Below are positions 34,320 through 46,800 of a DNA stretch of 64,000 nt, piece after piece. The first letter of the stretch is position 1; each line of letters begins with the position of its first letter. The translations under genes and the position numbers were made by a program. The notes under the pieces were generated by a model. It ran no database searches, had not been told where the DNA came from, and saw only the letters and a program-made list of their open reading frames with translations. Source of the stretch: Plasmodium coatneyi (taxonomy: Eukaryota; Apicomplexa; Aconoidasida; Haemosporida; Plasmodiidae); assembly GCF_001680005.1 (NCBI RefSeq), contig NC_033567.1:4030001-4094000 (forward strand), in the 5' to 3' direction.

Positions 34320-36680
34320 CTAGTTAATCGAAATAGGTTGGGTGATATCCATGAGGTACTTCACTACTCCTTCGCCGTATTCGGAGGGTTTTTCCTTCAG
34401 CCTTGGGAGGAGGGTTTTTCTAATGTTGTCATGGTACTCATTGATGTCTTTAATTTCTTCAGTCGTCAGTATAGAATAATCAAATAATTTCTTTTCATAG
34501 GGATAGAGTGTTAAATCTTCGAAGGAGTAGAACTCTGTGCTGTCTGTTTTCTTCTTGCTAATGACATATTGCATATTCTCTATTCTGATACCAAATTTAT
34601 TTTCGAGGTAGAATCCGGGTTCGTTCGAAAGTACCATAGAAGGTTTCAGTGGAGTGCCACCTACTGGTCCTATGGAACATCCACCTTCATGGACGTTTAA
34701 GAATAACCCTACTCCATGTCCAGTTCCGTGATTATAATCGAGGTACTGTTTGAATAAATTTTCTCGTGCAATAAAATCTAAAGCCATAGAATTGGTGTAG
34801 CTGGCAAATATAACTTTTCTTAAATGTAGGTGTCCCTTAAGTACTAGGGTGTAAAATTTCTTTTCTTCTGCTGTGGGTTCTCCAAAGTGCGTAGTTCTAG
34901 TTACATCTGTGGTTCCGTGTAAGTATTGTCCTCCCGAATCAAGGAGAAATATACTTGGCGTGATTTTCGCATTTGTAGACTCAGTAACTTCGTAGTGAAT
35001 AACTGCAGCATTTGGTCCACTCGCCGAGATCGTTGCAAAGGAGGGGGAGATAAAGTTTGGTTTGGTGGATCTGAAGTAATCTACTTTATTTTTTAAGGAC
35101 ATTTCTGTTTCGTTAAATAACTCTTTGGTTTTTCTCTTCTCCTCACACCAGTGGAAGAATTGTAGAAGGGCCAATGCATCGAGCACATGTGCCTCTTTCA
35201 TGTTATCTATTTCGACGTAGTTTTTAACTGCCTTCAAGTCAACAACAGGAGATTTTTCCAGCAATATTTTGTCCTTATTAAAAAGCATGTAGATCATTAG
35301 GTTGATATATGGGCTGAGGGAAATTTCGTATTTTTTCTGCGAATCGGGTTCTTTTTCTGTGACTTCTCTGGAGGGGACTGTATGAACTACGCTTGCTCCA
35401 TTGTCTGGATTGGTGAGTGCCATCGTTTTGGACGACACGTGGTCCCTTAAATATTCGACCACCGTTTCGTATTCCCTGACTTCCACTTTAACTGTGTTAA
35501 GGTGTCTAATAGAACTTGGGGAGAGGTTCTTCGATACAGTGAATAAAATCATTTTTCCAAATTCATCTTTTTCCCTGTTGAACTCGAAGTAGAGGTAACT
35601 ATAGAACAGAGGAGAAAAGGTGTAGTCAAATCCACGTAGGTTTAGAATATAAGAAATTTCGTCTAACTCTGAGAGTAATAACCTATCTACATTTTTCTTG
35701 TCCCAGGAAAATGCTTGTCTTATTTTTTCTAATTTCTCTCCTGAACATGCACCGTTATATTTTCTGTCATGTATAAACACCTGCTTGTTGTTCACTTCAG
35801 TGTTTTTTAACTCTACTAGGGACTTCTCCAAAATGAGGAGGTTTATATTATCATTTTTTACAATTTGGTTCATATTTTTTTCGTAAATCACTTTTTCTTC
35901 CACTTTTTTTTCTGGATAAGTGGACTCTATTTTACTCTTTAATTTTTCATAGAAAGCCACACTGGTGTTTTTTCCATCCACTGCAATATTGTTAAGTTCC
36001 AGGGATGCAATTGTGTCATATATTTCATCTCGGTTGGTAATTCTGCTAACTCGGAGGGTGAAAATGTCATGGTTTAATTCTTGCTTCGCTTGTAATTCGT
36101 ATAGTGCATTCACGTATAGAATTTGCTTCTCCTGGGTGAGTATTAAGGTACCGTCAGCTCCACTGTAGTTGCTCAAAAAAAATATTTTCTTGTCCTTGTC
36201 GTTTATTATTTCTGAGTTGTGTTCGTCGCTGTTTATTAGGATGTACACATCGATGTTATTTTCTTGCATTACTTTCTTCAGGTCTGCGAGTCTCTGTTCG
36301 ATGGGGACTGCCATGTTGTCTCTATCTCCTTGTTGATTGGCACTTTCTTGTGATTGTTGCGAGGTCGTTTCTGAGTCCTTCCTCCCGCTGGAGATGTTTA
36401 CGCCGTTCTGCTGATAAATCTGATGGAACTTTTTCTTGAAGAACGAGGCAGCTGACCTGTATGCTGGTCCGTTGGCGTCTATTTTCTGATTCCCGACGTG
36501 ATTAGGGTTGTTGTCGCCTCCGTTACTACCTCCGTTACTGCCTCCGTTGCCGTGACTCGTGTACTTGTGTATGGAACTGATGTAGGCAGAAACGTAGTTA
36601 ACCCTTGTTCCCTTGTGAAAGAGGTTTAAATGGAATACCATTAAACAGGAGAGCGCGTAAAAGAGGGAATTCACACGCAT
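34320..36680 (-). CDS. APP: Aminopeptidase P (Xaa-Pro aminopeptidase, M24B)
   Basis: Single exon, 786 residues. The enzyme removes an N-terminal residue when proline follows, acting in haemoglobin peptide breakdown; the P. falciparum homologue is reported in both digestive vacuole and cytosol. A hydrophobic N-terminal segment (SLFYALSCLMVFHLNLFH) is followed by a Gly/Asn/Ser-rich spacer to about residue 125, which is lineage-specific. Two creatinase-like domains then precede the M24 'pita-bread' catalytic domain (about 480-740). The five metal ligands are visible: Asp in LLDSGGQY, Asp in TTDVTRT, His in GTGHGVGLF, Glu in SNEPGFY and Glu in RIENMQY. The N-terminal segment fits a signal or recessed targeting sequence. 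Confidence 0.95.
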   Translation of the reverse strand: MRVNSLFYALSCLMVFHLNLFHKGTRVNYVSAYISSIHKYTSHGNGGSNGGSNGGDNNPNHVGNQKIDANGPAYRSAASFFKKKFHQIYQQNGVNISSGRKDSETTSQQSQESANQQGDRDNMAVPIEQRLADLKKVMQENNIDVYILINSDEHNSEIINDKDKKIFFLSNYSGADGTLILTQEKQILYVNALYELQAKQELNHDIFTLRVSRITNRDEIYDTIASLELNNIAVDGKNTSVAFYEKLKSKIESTYPEKKVEEKVIYEKNMNQIVKNDNINLLILEKSLVELKNTEVNNKQVFIHDRKYNGACSGEKLEKIRQAFSWDKKNVDRLLLSELDEISYILNLRGFDYTFSPLFYSYLYFEFNREKDEFGKMILFTVSKNLSPSSIRHLNTVKVEVREYETVVEYLRDHVSSKTMALTNPDNGASVVHTVPSREVTEKEPDSQKKYEISLSPYINLMIYMLFNKDKILLEKSPVVDLKAVKNYVEIDNMKEAHVLDALALLQFFHWCEEKRKTKELFNETEMSLKNKVDYFRSTKPNFISPSFATISASGPNAAVIHYEVTESTNAKITPSIFLLDSGGQYLHGTTDVTRTTHFGEPTAEEKKFYTLVLKGHLHLRKVIFASYTNSMALDFIARENLFKQYLDYNHGTGHGVGLFLNVHEGGCSIGPVGGTPLKPSMVLSNEPGFYLENKFGIRIENMQYVISKKKTDSTEFYSFEDLTLYPYEKKLFDYSILTTEEIKDINEYHDNIRKTLLPRLKEKPSEYGEGVVKYLMDITQPISIN

Positions 36681-38969
36681 ATTTGGTAACAGAGATGTGA
36701 GAGAAGAAAAGTGGGGGGGGTGGATGTGGAGGTGCCGTGCACGAGTTGGTGCCCTGGTTTCGTCAGCAATCGCTGGATGGGAGAGGTGTATGTTAAGGTG
36801 GGGGATACCCCAGTACGGAAAAGATTAACTGCTTTAGTAGCTCATCTGCTTGGTGGCCCAACTGTCACACCACGAAAATAACTATACGTCACGCCTGCGT
36901 GAGCAACGCTGCTGCATGCACATGAAACGTGTGGATGTAATTTTTCAAAAAAAAGTTCCGCAAAAAAATTTGCCGAGGTGACTCTTTACAAGGCTATGCT
37001 AAGCCAAGCGCATCTTCGCTATGTAGAGTTGACTCTGGCCGATCTGGGCTCGGAAAATATATAGCATGCAGGTTAATACGTATGGAATCTATGCATGTAC
37101 GGATTGCGTAGATGCATAATATGTACATGCGTGCAGGTGAATATATAACTATATGAACAAGATTGTAAAAAAAAAATAAAATAAAAATAAAATAAAAAAA
37201 TAGTTGAAAAAAATTAAAAATTGATCGAAAAAAATTGAGGAAAAAAAAAAAAACATTTAAAAATGCATGTAGCAAAAAAAAGAAAAAACATAAGGAATCG
37301 CTAAAAAGATATGTTACATTTATTTTTATGCAATTATAGTAATTTCTATGGCAATATTTATATATATATACAATATGTTTTGCGTAACTTTAATTACTAA
37401 CATGCAGTAAACGCATGGAGAAACGCGTACTGTACGAGAAAAAAAAAAAAAAATGCCACATACAGTAGGGTTACGCTTCTTCCTCCTTTGCTTTTCGCCC
37501 ACGTACAGGTCATCTGCAGAAGAACCCTTTAGGGGGGGCGAATCTATATATAATATACCGCATCGATTCGAACCCTCTCTACTTTAAATTCCCAAATGGG
37601 GCGCCCCACCTTAAGTACATGCATATTTTATATATATATTCCCCCCATATCTGCTCAGTGCACTTCACCTTTTTTATTAAATTGTAATTGTTCCACTGGT
37701 GCGTCATGCAACGGCATATAAATTCACTAAATCACTAGTGTTGCAAAAATGGGATTTAACTTTCATTCTTCTGTGGGGCCGTTAAAGTGAGCGTCCCTTC
37801 TCGTTGATGACTTTTTTCGGAAAAGGCTAAAGGGAGGAAATGGAAGCAGTCCCCCAGATCAGATAAAAGTATGAACATGAACCTGCGATGTGCCCCCACG
37901 CACGCACGTATCGATGGATGTACACAGAAAAATGTGGGTAATTGGCATGTACGCAAGTGTACAAAATGGAACGGTATTATAAATTCCCCTGCTCTGGCCC
38001 CCCAAAAAAAAAAAAAAAGTACAGTCGTAACGGCGAACCAGGAAGGGTACTTCTACGCGAATATAGCAAAGGACAGAAGAGGGGGGTACATGCGACCCCA
38101 AACCTTTATTGCATAACTTGGAGACGCACAAAATACCTTGCTGCAGTAAAATTTGGAACCACATGATGTGCCCGCTGCTTAATCTTTCGCAAGTATGGTA
38201 GGGTGTTATTTTGCGCAGCCTACTGCATTGTCATATGGGTTTTTTTTATACCCAATGTTTAGCAGTACAACCTTGGGGAAATATTTTTCATGTATTGGGG
38301 ACCAACGTGGAGTAATGTTGTCATTCCCTCCTCACATCACGAAGGAAGTTCATAATGTTGTGACACATGTACCTTTCTGCGTGCGCATGGATTTATGCTC
38401 CTAAAATGTACGATCAGATTACACTTTGGAAATTTACTATCTAGAAAGGGGAAAAACTGTATGGGTTTTTCTAACGCTCCATGTGTATATCTCCTTAGCC
38501 CAACGGATGAATAATTTCGCCCTTTCCCATTTGTCAATTTATGCATACAAATTATAGTGGTACGAATGTATGCCCTTCAAAAAAAGTCCAAATTTATGAC
38601 TACACTGTTCTTTTTGAGTAAATCGCAGCTCACATAATTTCGTTCCAACCACGATTGTGTAGGCTCTCCAATCATTTCGCTATTCAGCTGATAGGTACAT
38701 GCGTGTACGTGTGGTTTCATGGCTTCGTTCCTATGTTCGCCCACCTTTATCACGTATAAAATAAAGAGGCACATTAAAAAGGGGGTCCCCCCATTTGAAC
38801 GCGCCGCTGGGGGGCATAAAGGCGTCCTTTTTTTCTTTTTTTGGGTGACTACTACGCCCTTGGGGTAGGAACTTTCCCCAAATGGGTTTTACTATATGTG
38901 GAGGGAGGTTCCAAAAGGTTAAACGAAGAAATGTTCGTTAACCGGGGGGGTCATTCAGGAATGGCACTG
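36681..38969. other. Intergenic upstream of aminopeptidase P
   Basis: 2.3 kb between two minus-strand genes. An A-rich block at 37168-37255 and scattered A/T runs are the only structure. A GGTTCGAATC-like box on the minus strand near 37572 was checked for a tRNA and rejected. Confidence 0.5.
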
Positions 38970-41486
38970 CTATGTGTAGGTACTGGCCAACGCATGTGAA
39001 GAGGAGAGCGCTTCATAATGGATGGGTGGACAGTTCTCACCTTCAGGATGCATAGACGTATGTGTGACTAAGACAAGATGGGAACATAAGGAATTATTTG
39101 TGGATACCATTCGAATGGTTTTATTTAGCAAAAGATAAAAACTCGTTTTGATCGAATTTTTTCCCTTTTCTCGTAATTCACGACAAACTTTGTCCACTCC
39201 AATGGCATATATTTTGCCAATTTTATTTAAAATTAAGCGCATCCACTGGCTACTACTCAGAATGATTACTTTGTATAAACATACATTACAGCAAATTAAG
39301 TCACAGTTGCCATGACGCAAATTTGTTAGATTTTTTTTTTTCATATGATATGTGTTAAACCATGGATGCGTTTCTACATCCTTTAGGGAATACCTTTTCT
39401 GGTAATTTACATTCAGCATATTTCGAATTAGATTTTTTGCGCCTTCTGAAATGTGCGGTTCGAAATGGAGTAGACCTTTTATAATTTCCTGGAAGAGTAC
39501 ATTCAAATTGGTATGATTAAATGGCAGCTTGCGATTTAGTAATAAAAAAAGGATAACACCCAGGGACCACACGTCTGTTAATTCTCCATGGTATTTATTT
39601 CCCAGTAAAATTTCTGGGGAGGTATAAAATGGGGACCCACATGATGTTGTTAACAAATTATTTTTTTCATACACAGTGGAAAGACCAAAATCGATTAACT
39701 TTATATTTTCATCGTCATCCAGTAAAATATTTTCTGGTTTTAAATCCCTATGGACGACATTAAATTTGTGTAAATAATTCACTGCACTGATTAACTGGTA
39801 GAAGATTCTCCTCGCTGTGTCTTCATTTATTCTTTTCTTTTTTTTACAAACATATGTCAATAAATCTCCGTTCGGAACATACTCTAATATCATATATATA
39901 TTTTTTCCATCTTCATATGCTTCATATAATTTACATATGTGATTATGGTCCATCTGTTCATGTATTTTTATTTCCTTCATTATTTTTTCATAACTGATTA
40001 ATTTTTGTAACTTTTTTTTGTTTAAAATTTTTATGGCCACTATTTCGTGTGTGTGTATGTGAATTCCCAGACAGACTTTTCCGAACGTCCCCTTCCCGAT
40101 TTGTTTTGTTATTATGTATTCTTTTTTCAGCTCCTTATTCTTTTTCATCTTCACTGCTATAATTTTGTACCTATGTGGGTGTTCCTTCGACTGCTCCTTT
40201 TGGTTTTCCCGTTCTGTTTCTTTATTTGAAGTTGGGAAGTGGGATGGCTCCTCCATGGGCTGTTCTTCATCAGGATTATTTTCATTGGATAGGTTCTGGG
40301 CCGAGTCCTCCCCACACCGGAATTGTCCTCTTTCCCCCTCCTCTTCGAGCGACACCAACTTCGTGATAGCCCCTTCTTGCAGCCACGTTTTATTCAACAA
40401 AATGGTTCTGACTTTACATCTCTTTATGCTATTAATGGGAGGTGCTTCCCCATTTATGCTCACAAATTCGGCTGCCTCTTTGGTGTTATTTCCCCCTACA
40501 ATATTCTTAATAAACGCATTTTCTGTGCCTTTTTTTGACCCAAATTGGTGTTTTTCCCCCTTAAGTGTGCAACTTTTTACATTTTTCACTTCTTCTTGAG
40601 ATGAAATTTGGCATTCTTCTGTCTTCATTGCGCTTTTACCGGCTGTTCCATTTTTTTCCTCATTACGGCATCCACCATGTGTATCACCCTTTTGTGTTTT
40701 CCTGACCTTGTGAGGTAATAATGTGCATCTTTTCTCCTTTCCAATTTGGCATTTCCTATAGAATTCGCTTTTCCCTTTTATTTCTTCCTTAGAGTGGAGG
40801 GTTAGGCCTGCCTTTGATGAATTTTTCCTCATTTTACTTTTTAAAATTGTGCAAGTTGAGGGGGGGATAACTCCCCTTGCCGATGGCTGAATATGTGTGT
40901 CTGCCGGGGGGGCTTTCATGTGCGCTATGGCAGCCGTCGCAGTTTTTCTCTCATTGAGGTAGCCATTTCTTCCTTCGGCTTGAGTTCCGCATTTATGCGT
41001 GGCATGAATCTCACTTTTGTGTTCCCCCTTTTTGCCGTGGCCCTTTTTCATTGTTGCATTCTTTAGCAAACTGGACGCGGTCCTACTGCAGCCGCTTTTT
41101 CCGAAGGTTGTTCGTGCGTGGACTCCCCGTGAATTTTCATTTACGTGATCCTTTTTTAGAATAACCATGGGGCATACCTTACAGTTTTTCACTTTATTTA
41201 TGTGGATCAGTGTGCAGACGGTCCTTTCTCCCTGTTCCTTAGTCAACTTTCGAGGAGTGTTATTGTGCACATGTCGAGTGTGTGCTTCGTTTATTTGGTT
41301 TTCATCTGGGGACTCCTTTTTATGTGAGCAAGGTTTTTGTATCTTTTTATTGTTTCTCTTTATTTCGAGTAAATAATTTACATGTCTTTTTTGTGTATAA
41401 TTATTGTGAGTGTTATTTTTCTTGTCTATGTCCAGGGAGGTAATTGGCATAGGTAACATTGGATTTGTATTGACATTGGTGGTCAT
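38970..41486 (-). CDS. KIN: SNF1/AMPK-like Ser/Thr protein kinase (KIN)
   Basis: Single exon, 838 residues. A roughly 450-residue, Lys/Asn/Thr-rich N-terminal region without recognisable domain precedes a complete kinase domain (about 458-712). Its motifs include IGKGTFGKV, VAIKILNKK, HRDLKPENILLDDDENIK, DFGLST and the APE-equivalent SPE. The activation loop LLTTSCGSPFYTSPE closely matches the LKB1-phosphorylated T-loop of AMPK/SNF1. The C-terminal ~125 residues contain a basic hydrophobic segment that could be a degenerate KA1-like tail. From memory, the Plasmodium kinase at the equivalent position is KIN, linked to sensing of host nutrient status. No beta/gamma AMPK subunit genes are visible here. 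Confidence 0.88.
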   Translation of the reverse strand: MTTNVNTNPMLPMPITSLDIDKKNNTHNNYTQKRHVNYLLEIKRNNKKIQKPCSHKKESPDENQINEAHTRHVHNNTPRKLTKEQGERTVCTLIHINKVKNCKVCPMVILKKDHVNENSRGVHARTTFGKSGCSRTASSLLKNATMKKGHGKKGEHKSEIHATHKCGTQAEGRNGYLNERKTATAAIAHMKAPPADTHIQPSARGVIPPSTCTILKSKMRKNSSKAGLTLHSKEEIKGKSEFYRKCQIGKEKRCTLLPHKVRKTQKGDTHGGCRNEEKNGTAGKSAMKTEECQISSQEEVKNVKSCTLKGEKHQFGSKKGTENAFIKNIVGGNNTKEAAEFVSINGEAPPINSIKRCKVRTILLNKTWLQEGAITKLVSLEEEGERGQFRCGEDSAQNLSNENNPDEEQPMEEPSHFPTSNKETERENQKEQSKEHPHRYKIIAVKMKKNKELKKEYIITKQIGKGTFGKVCLGIHIHTHEIVAIKILNKKKLQKLISYEKIMKEIKIHEQMDHNHICKLYEAYEDGKNIYMILEYVPNGDLLTYVCKKKKRINEDTARRIFYQLISAVNYLHKFNVVHRDLKPENILLDDDENIKLIDFGLSTVYEKNNLLTTSCGSPFYTSPEILLGNKYHGELTDVWSLGVILFLLLNRKLPFNHTNLNVLFQEIIKGLLHFEPHISEGAKNLIRNMLNVNYQKRYSLKDVETHPWFNTYHMKKKNLTNLRHGNCDLICCNVCLYKVIILSSSQWMRLILNKIGKIYAIGVDKVCRELREKGKNSIKTSFYLLLNKTIRMVSTNNSLCSHLVLVTHTSMHPEGENCPPIHYEALSSSHALASTYT

Positions 41487-43831
41487 ATTTTGAAATGCTT
41501 ATTGGAGAGGTGACGCATAAAATGGGTTGATGCTTTAACGGGTCACTAAACTCATATAAGTAAGTAAAAATGAAACAATTTGATTTACTTATAACAGAAA
41601 GGAAGAATGGCCTTTTTGGAGTTATAATATCGGAGGGGAGGAAGACGAACAAAAAAAAAAAAAATTTGTTTGTAGAAATTAACCCCCAATGAATGTAACC
41701 ATTAAGAGTTGCATACTTTGTGATGTACCGAAATGGAAAGTTTTTTTTTTTTTTTTTAATGTAACTTTTTTATAATTTTCCATTTTGCCATGATATGTTA
41801 CCCCAAAATTTTATTTACCTTTATTTTTGCAACCATTTTGTCCATTTTGGCACACACACGAATAGCCTCACGTGGGGCGTAATTTTCCTGCCACTTTAAT
41901 TTTCAGAACATTGTTGGGCGGAGGTGCATAAGGGCTAATCGAATAAGAATAGCGCATACATTTGGAAAGTTTTCAACATTTTTTTAGGGGGGGCACTCAA
42001 GACCGGGGGCTGCCCCCTCCTTTCGAAATTGGAAAACCTCCATTTGTTATTACTGCGTGTGTAGTGCCACGCTTTAAAATTGTGTTTGCCTTGGTTTTCT
42101 CAATTTTAAATTTAAAAAAAAAAAAAAAAAGGAAAGAAAAGGAATGAGAAGAACAGTAAGGTGGGATTTGGCACAGCAACGCGAACGAAGGGGTGACTTA
42201 TGAACGTGACCCCCGAACGGAGGTGGCAACTAGGTGATAACTAACTCATTAGTAAGTTGCACGCGGGTGGATAAAAGTGGACATTTTGTGGGCGCGCCCC
42301 GAGGTGGTACCCTTCTCGATGGTTTACTATGCAAAAAAGACAACCCTCACGTAAGGGATGGCAAACCTTTGCAAAGATTTCTTCACAATATTTTTTTTCA
42401 CTCTGTACCATAACCATATTTACTTATACCTTACGTATGTTTTAAGAAATTACTTTGCTTGCATGGACGGGGTGAACTAAAATAGAAAAACTGTTTCCAT
42501 TACTAAATGGGGCACTTTTACTGTACAGGTTACTCACGTCCCCTTAACATTCGCACAGCATTTATTAAAAAAAAAAAAAAAAAAAAAAACCCATAATGGT
42601 AGTTCAAATTATAGGAATGCGCTATACAGTGGTATGAAAATTAAAATTCGGCGTTTTGCGATTTAAAGTGAGTGAACCAGTTGCCCCCTTTGGAGAAATG
42701 GCAGATAAAACAATTGCCAAGATTCTCTGCGTGGGTAAGATACATCCACCAAAAGAGAACTTAAGCACCGTATGGAACATGCGGGATGGGCAGCCGCGTC
42801 GACAGGACATTTCGAGGACAATGTTGCTAAAATATACGTACTATATATATACTCATGGGTGACCCTCTTTGATGATGTGGTTTTTTGTGCCAAAAAGCGG
42901 GAAAAAGGGCAAAACCTTTTCGAATTAATTTTCTCGTAAATTTGAAAAATTCCCAAAGCCGCTTTTTTATCCAAAGAACAGCATTCCAATTTGCGGTGAG
43001 AAGGAAAAAAAAAATGTTATTAACAAAATGCACCAAAAAAAAAAAGGTTAAGGAGGCGTATTTTCCTCCCACCATGACAGAGTCGCGTATTGCAGCGCAG
43101 CATTCGGGCTGCATCTTGACCTCATCATTTTTTACCGCCTTCTTTTACGCCCCTGATAATAACGTGTTGCCTACAATTTTGTCCCAAATATCATATGATA
43201 TATTTGATGCAGCCGAAAAAGGTGCCAAAAAGGGGTCCAAAAAAAAAAAAAAAAAAGTTATAATCATCTAAAAAGGGACAATACCCGCCTGTAATTCTGC
43301 GAATACTTTAAAGCGCATTTCAAATGCGAGTGAAGGATACGCTATATTATATGCATGCAAGTTGTTTTTGTAACTAATATCTTCAAGCATGACATTTATT
43401 GGGGAGGAATAGGCATATATACCACCCTACACGCCCACCCCCTTGATGTTTGTAAGAATAATAAACTAACGGCAATTTTACCGGAAGAAAAATAATCCGT
43501 ACAAAAGTCGAAAAGGGGGAGTAAAAAGTAAAAAAGAAAAAGAATCAAATTAACATCAGCGTTAAAGCATCGTGATACTTCAAGCATGACCATGCAAGGT
43601 GGAGGAGAAACAAGAGCGACGTAAAAAGCGCACAAGTACAATTTATAGAAGACTCCAATTGGGCTGATAATTGTGGCACGTGTGACCTGCACCTCTGGGA
43701 AAAATTGCAGCGTTGGTTTTTCCGCAGTAGGGAATATAAAATTGCTTCCCTACCGGATAGAGAACATTTCCCATTTGTACCCCCCTGGTTAGAACAAAGT
43801 ACGTTTAGGCTTCACACGTGAGGAACTCAAG
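41487..43831. other. Divergent promoter region between KIN and the 1394-aa gene
   Basis: 2.3 kb between divergently transcribed genes, so both promoters must lie here. T16 occurs at about 41743-41758, A19 near 42113-42131 and A24 near 42566-42589. No exon chain was found. Confidence 0.5.
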
Positions 43832-46800
43832 ATGGAAAACTCCTTGAGCACTCCCGCCAACCGCTTCGTCCTAGTGGCGCTGAGGAGTAGCCTAAACAGA
43901 AACAATATAAACTTCGTAGAAGAAGAGAATACATACAACGCGGAAATATTAAAGAAGCACTTGAAAGATTTGAAACTGCTGAAGGAAGACATAATAAGAA
44001 AAAGGAACCAGTCCAAGGAGTCTATTCGAAACCACCTTGAATCCTTTATCAGTGAAGGGGTGAACAGTTGCAATTTTGACGTCTTTTACGATAAGTGTTT
44101 GAATATCATTACGAGGTACTTGGTTGCATATAAAGAAATAAACGACATTTTGTTGGGAAGAAAAGTGGGCAACCCTGGAAGGAGTAATACATCACCTGGT
44201 AAAAGAAGTAGGGGAAGCAAAAGCAACGTGAAGGGTGAGGAGCAGCAAAACGGACAGAACAACAACAGTTTGTTGTACGATCTGATAAATAAAAAGTTGC
44301 TCATTTATAAAAACAAATTTTTGTTTGACTACGATGACGATAGTGAGATCTACACGTCGAGTGAGGAGGAAATCCTTATCGAGGGGAGGCCCCTAAAGAA
44401 GAAAAACAGAAGTGACAGGGTTTCCAAAAGTTGTGGCAGCGTGGAGAACACCAATCAAAATAACCATCTGCCAAACGCACAAATGAGGGACAGCCAGGAA
44501 GCAAGCCGCAGGTCGGCCAAAAGGGAAAAAAAAGGCAAAGTTGTGAGAAAATGCGAAAAAAGAAGAATCAACCTAATGAACAGGTACCCCGTCTATCTGA
44601 GGGACCTGATCAAAATTGTAAAGGTGGCCAAAAATAGGGAAAAAAAAAACTTGCAGATCAGTTTTCTAAACAAGTATGGAGACGATGCAGATAGAAACAA
44701 AATGAATACCCTCTTTAATAAACTTTACCTTTGGATGTGCTACATGAACAACAAAGGTTACATCGAAAAGAAAAAAAAAAGAATACTCTACAGAATTGTG
44801 AGACATAATATGTTAAAGCATTTTTACAAAAACCATAACATTTTTTTGGAAAAATTAATTAAGAAGAAAAATGCATACAACAATTTGAGCGTCGAAAATT
44901 TGAAGAAGTTATTTCTATCGCATGAATGTAGTGGGAATTCCTCATCGGGGAAGTCGAGCAAAGAGTGTAAAGTGTGCAAAGAAAAAATGAAGATGTTATT
45001 TTATGTAACCATTTATGAGAACTTGAATTATTCGTCCGTTTTGGACAATCCTAATGTGATGGCCTTCAAGGAGAAGAATCTTCTAACGCACCTTCTTGTG
45101 AACAAAAAGGAGAAAAGAAAAACAGTCAATGTGAATTATGATATTTGCTTCCATGCAGATAAGCACATTTACATTTTGTCCAAAAATGACATTTTCTGTG
45201 ATGTGCTACATGAGAATTATTTGAAGAACAACTTTAACGATTTATTGCTGAGGATTAAGGGTGGTAGTAGGGGGTACAATTTGCTGTACGTAATTTTTAA
45301 CAAATATAAGCATAAAAATTTTTTAAATTTAAAAAAGGTTAAAGGATATTTTGACGAGCGTAATAGCAACAATTCAAGTCGTTCAGGCAACGGCAGTACC
45401 AACAGTATGACTTACAAAGGGGACTGCCTTTCCGTGGAGAATTCTTTCTACGACATTTTAAAGAGTAACATAATTAAGGATGAAAACAATTCGAGCATTT
45501 TTTTCGATAAGCTTTTTCACTCCTTCTATAATATTCTGTACGGACGTACGTACAACGGGCCCATTAGGAGGAATATCCGGGCGTCTAAGAAAAAAGAGGT
45601 AGAACTGCTAAACGTGGATGATCAGAAATCAGACTCTGACGACTTCATGCTGGTCGATTCGGCCAGCGGGTTTGTTAAAGAGCCCACGTATAAAACTGGC
45701 ACGAATTTCATGATGCAGTTTCAGCAGGTTAAGCAGGTTAGGCATGTTAATCATGTTAAGGATAAGAAAATGCAGCAAAGCTCCATGAGGGAACTTCAGC
45801 AAAAGTACCTCAATGTGAAGCAGATGAATGATATTGATGACCGTTATATAGAGGATGGCGCTTGGCAGAATAACACCCCGTCTAATTACCACTACGTGGG
45901 ATGCGTCAGCAAGAAGGGCGGCTTCACTCAAGATAGGCACTCACCTCAGGGAGATGAAGAGTGCAACAATTTGGAAGCATTCGAGAGGTACCTAAACAAA
46001 GTAAACGAAGAAGTGGCCATCGTCGTAAATAGCGATGACAGTGATGAAGATATTCTGTGTAGCCACGGAAAGGAAAAACTTCTGATGAACTATTTGAAGG
46101 GGAAAACGCATCGAAGCGGAAGCGAAATTGGACAGAAGAACGAAAACATAACACTGGAAAGGAGTAAAGTGGAGGATCTAAAGAAGAACATAATTGTGCA
46201 TCCTCTGATTAACAGCAAATGCATAGGGTTTAAAATAAATGTGAATGACATTGCAAATAGGAACCTAGACGTGTACTGCATCAACAATGAGGAGTATGTA
46301 AAGGCATACAAAAATACAGTCAGTTATTTGAAGAACCAGATAACGCCAGAAATGAAGAAAAATTACACGGAATTTCAAAACATTAGAAGTAAGATTAAGA
46401 AAAGGGAGATGAGGGTAAGCGCCCTCAACGATATGTTAAGCAACAAAGGTGCTGGAAGGAACCATGCGTGCTACATAAATAGCGGTCAAACCGACCCCAC
46501 CGGGGCGAAGAAAAACAATACCGTCACTGAATACATCGTCGTGATTGAGGAAAACGTGCAGGAGGAGAGATACAAAATTGATATATACAATTATGCAGAA
46601 TTAACTGCCTACATTGTAAACTCCAAGGAGGAGAAAAAAAGAGAATTCTACTGGAACTTCATCAGGAATGAAATATATTCCCACAAGTGGATGAACAAAC
46701 TGCAGTTCAAAATACAAAACTATAGCAACTTGTACATTAATAGTTTTTTTAAGAAGAACCATCTGAGGTCAATCAAGGAATACCTCTACGGGTTATTAAT

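Noticed and set aside
37560..37585. tRNA gene suggested by a GGTTCGAATC-like B box on the minus strand
   Set aside because: No A box at the right distance, no acceptor-stem complementarity, and the B box lacks the final CC.
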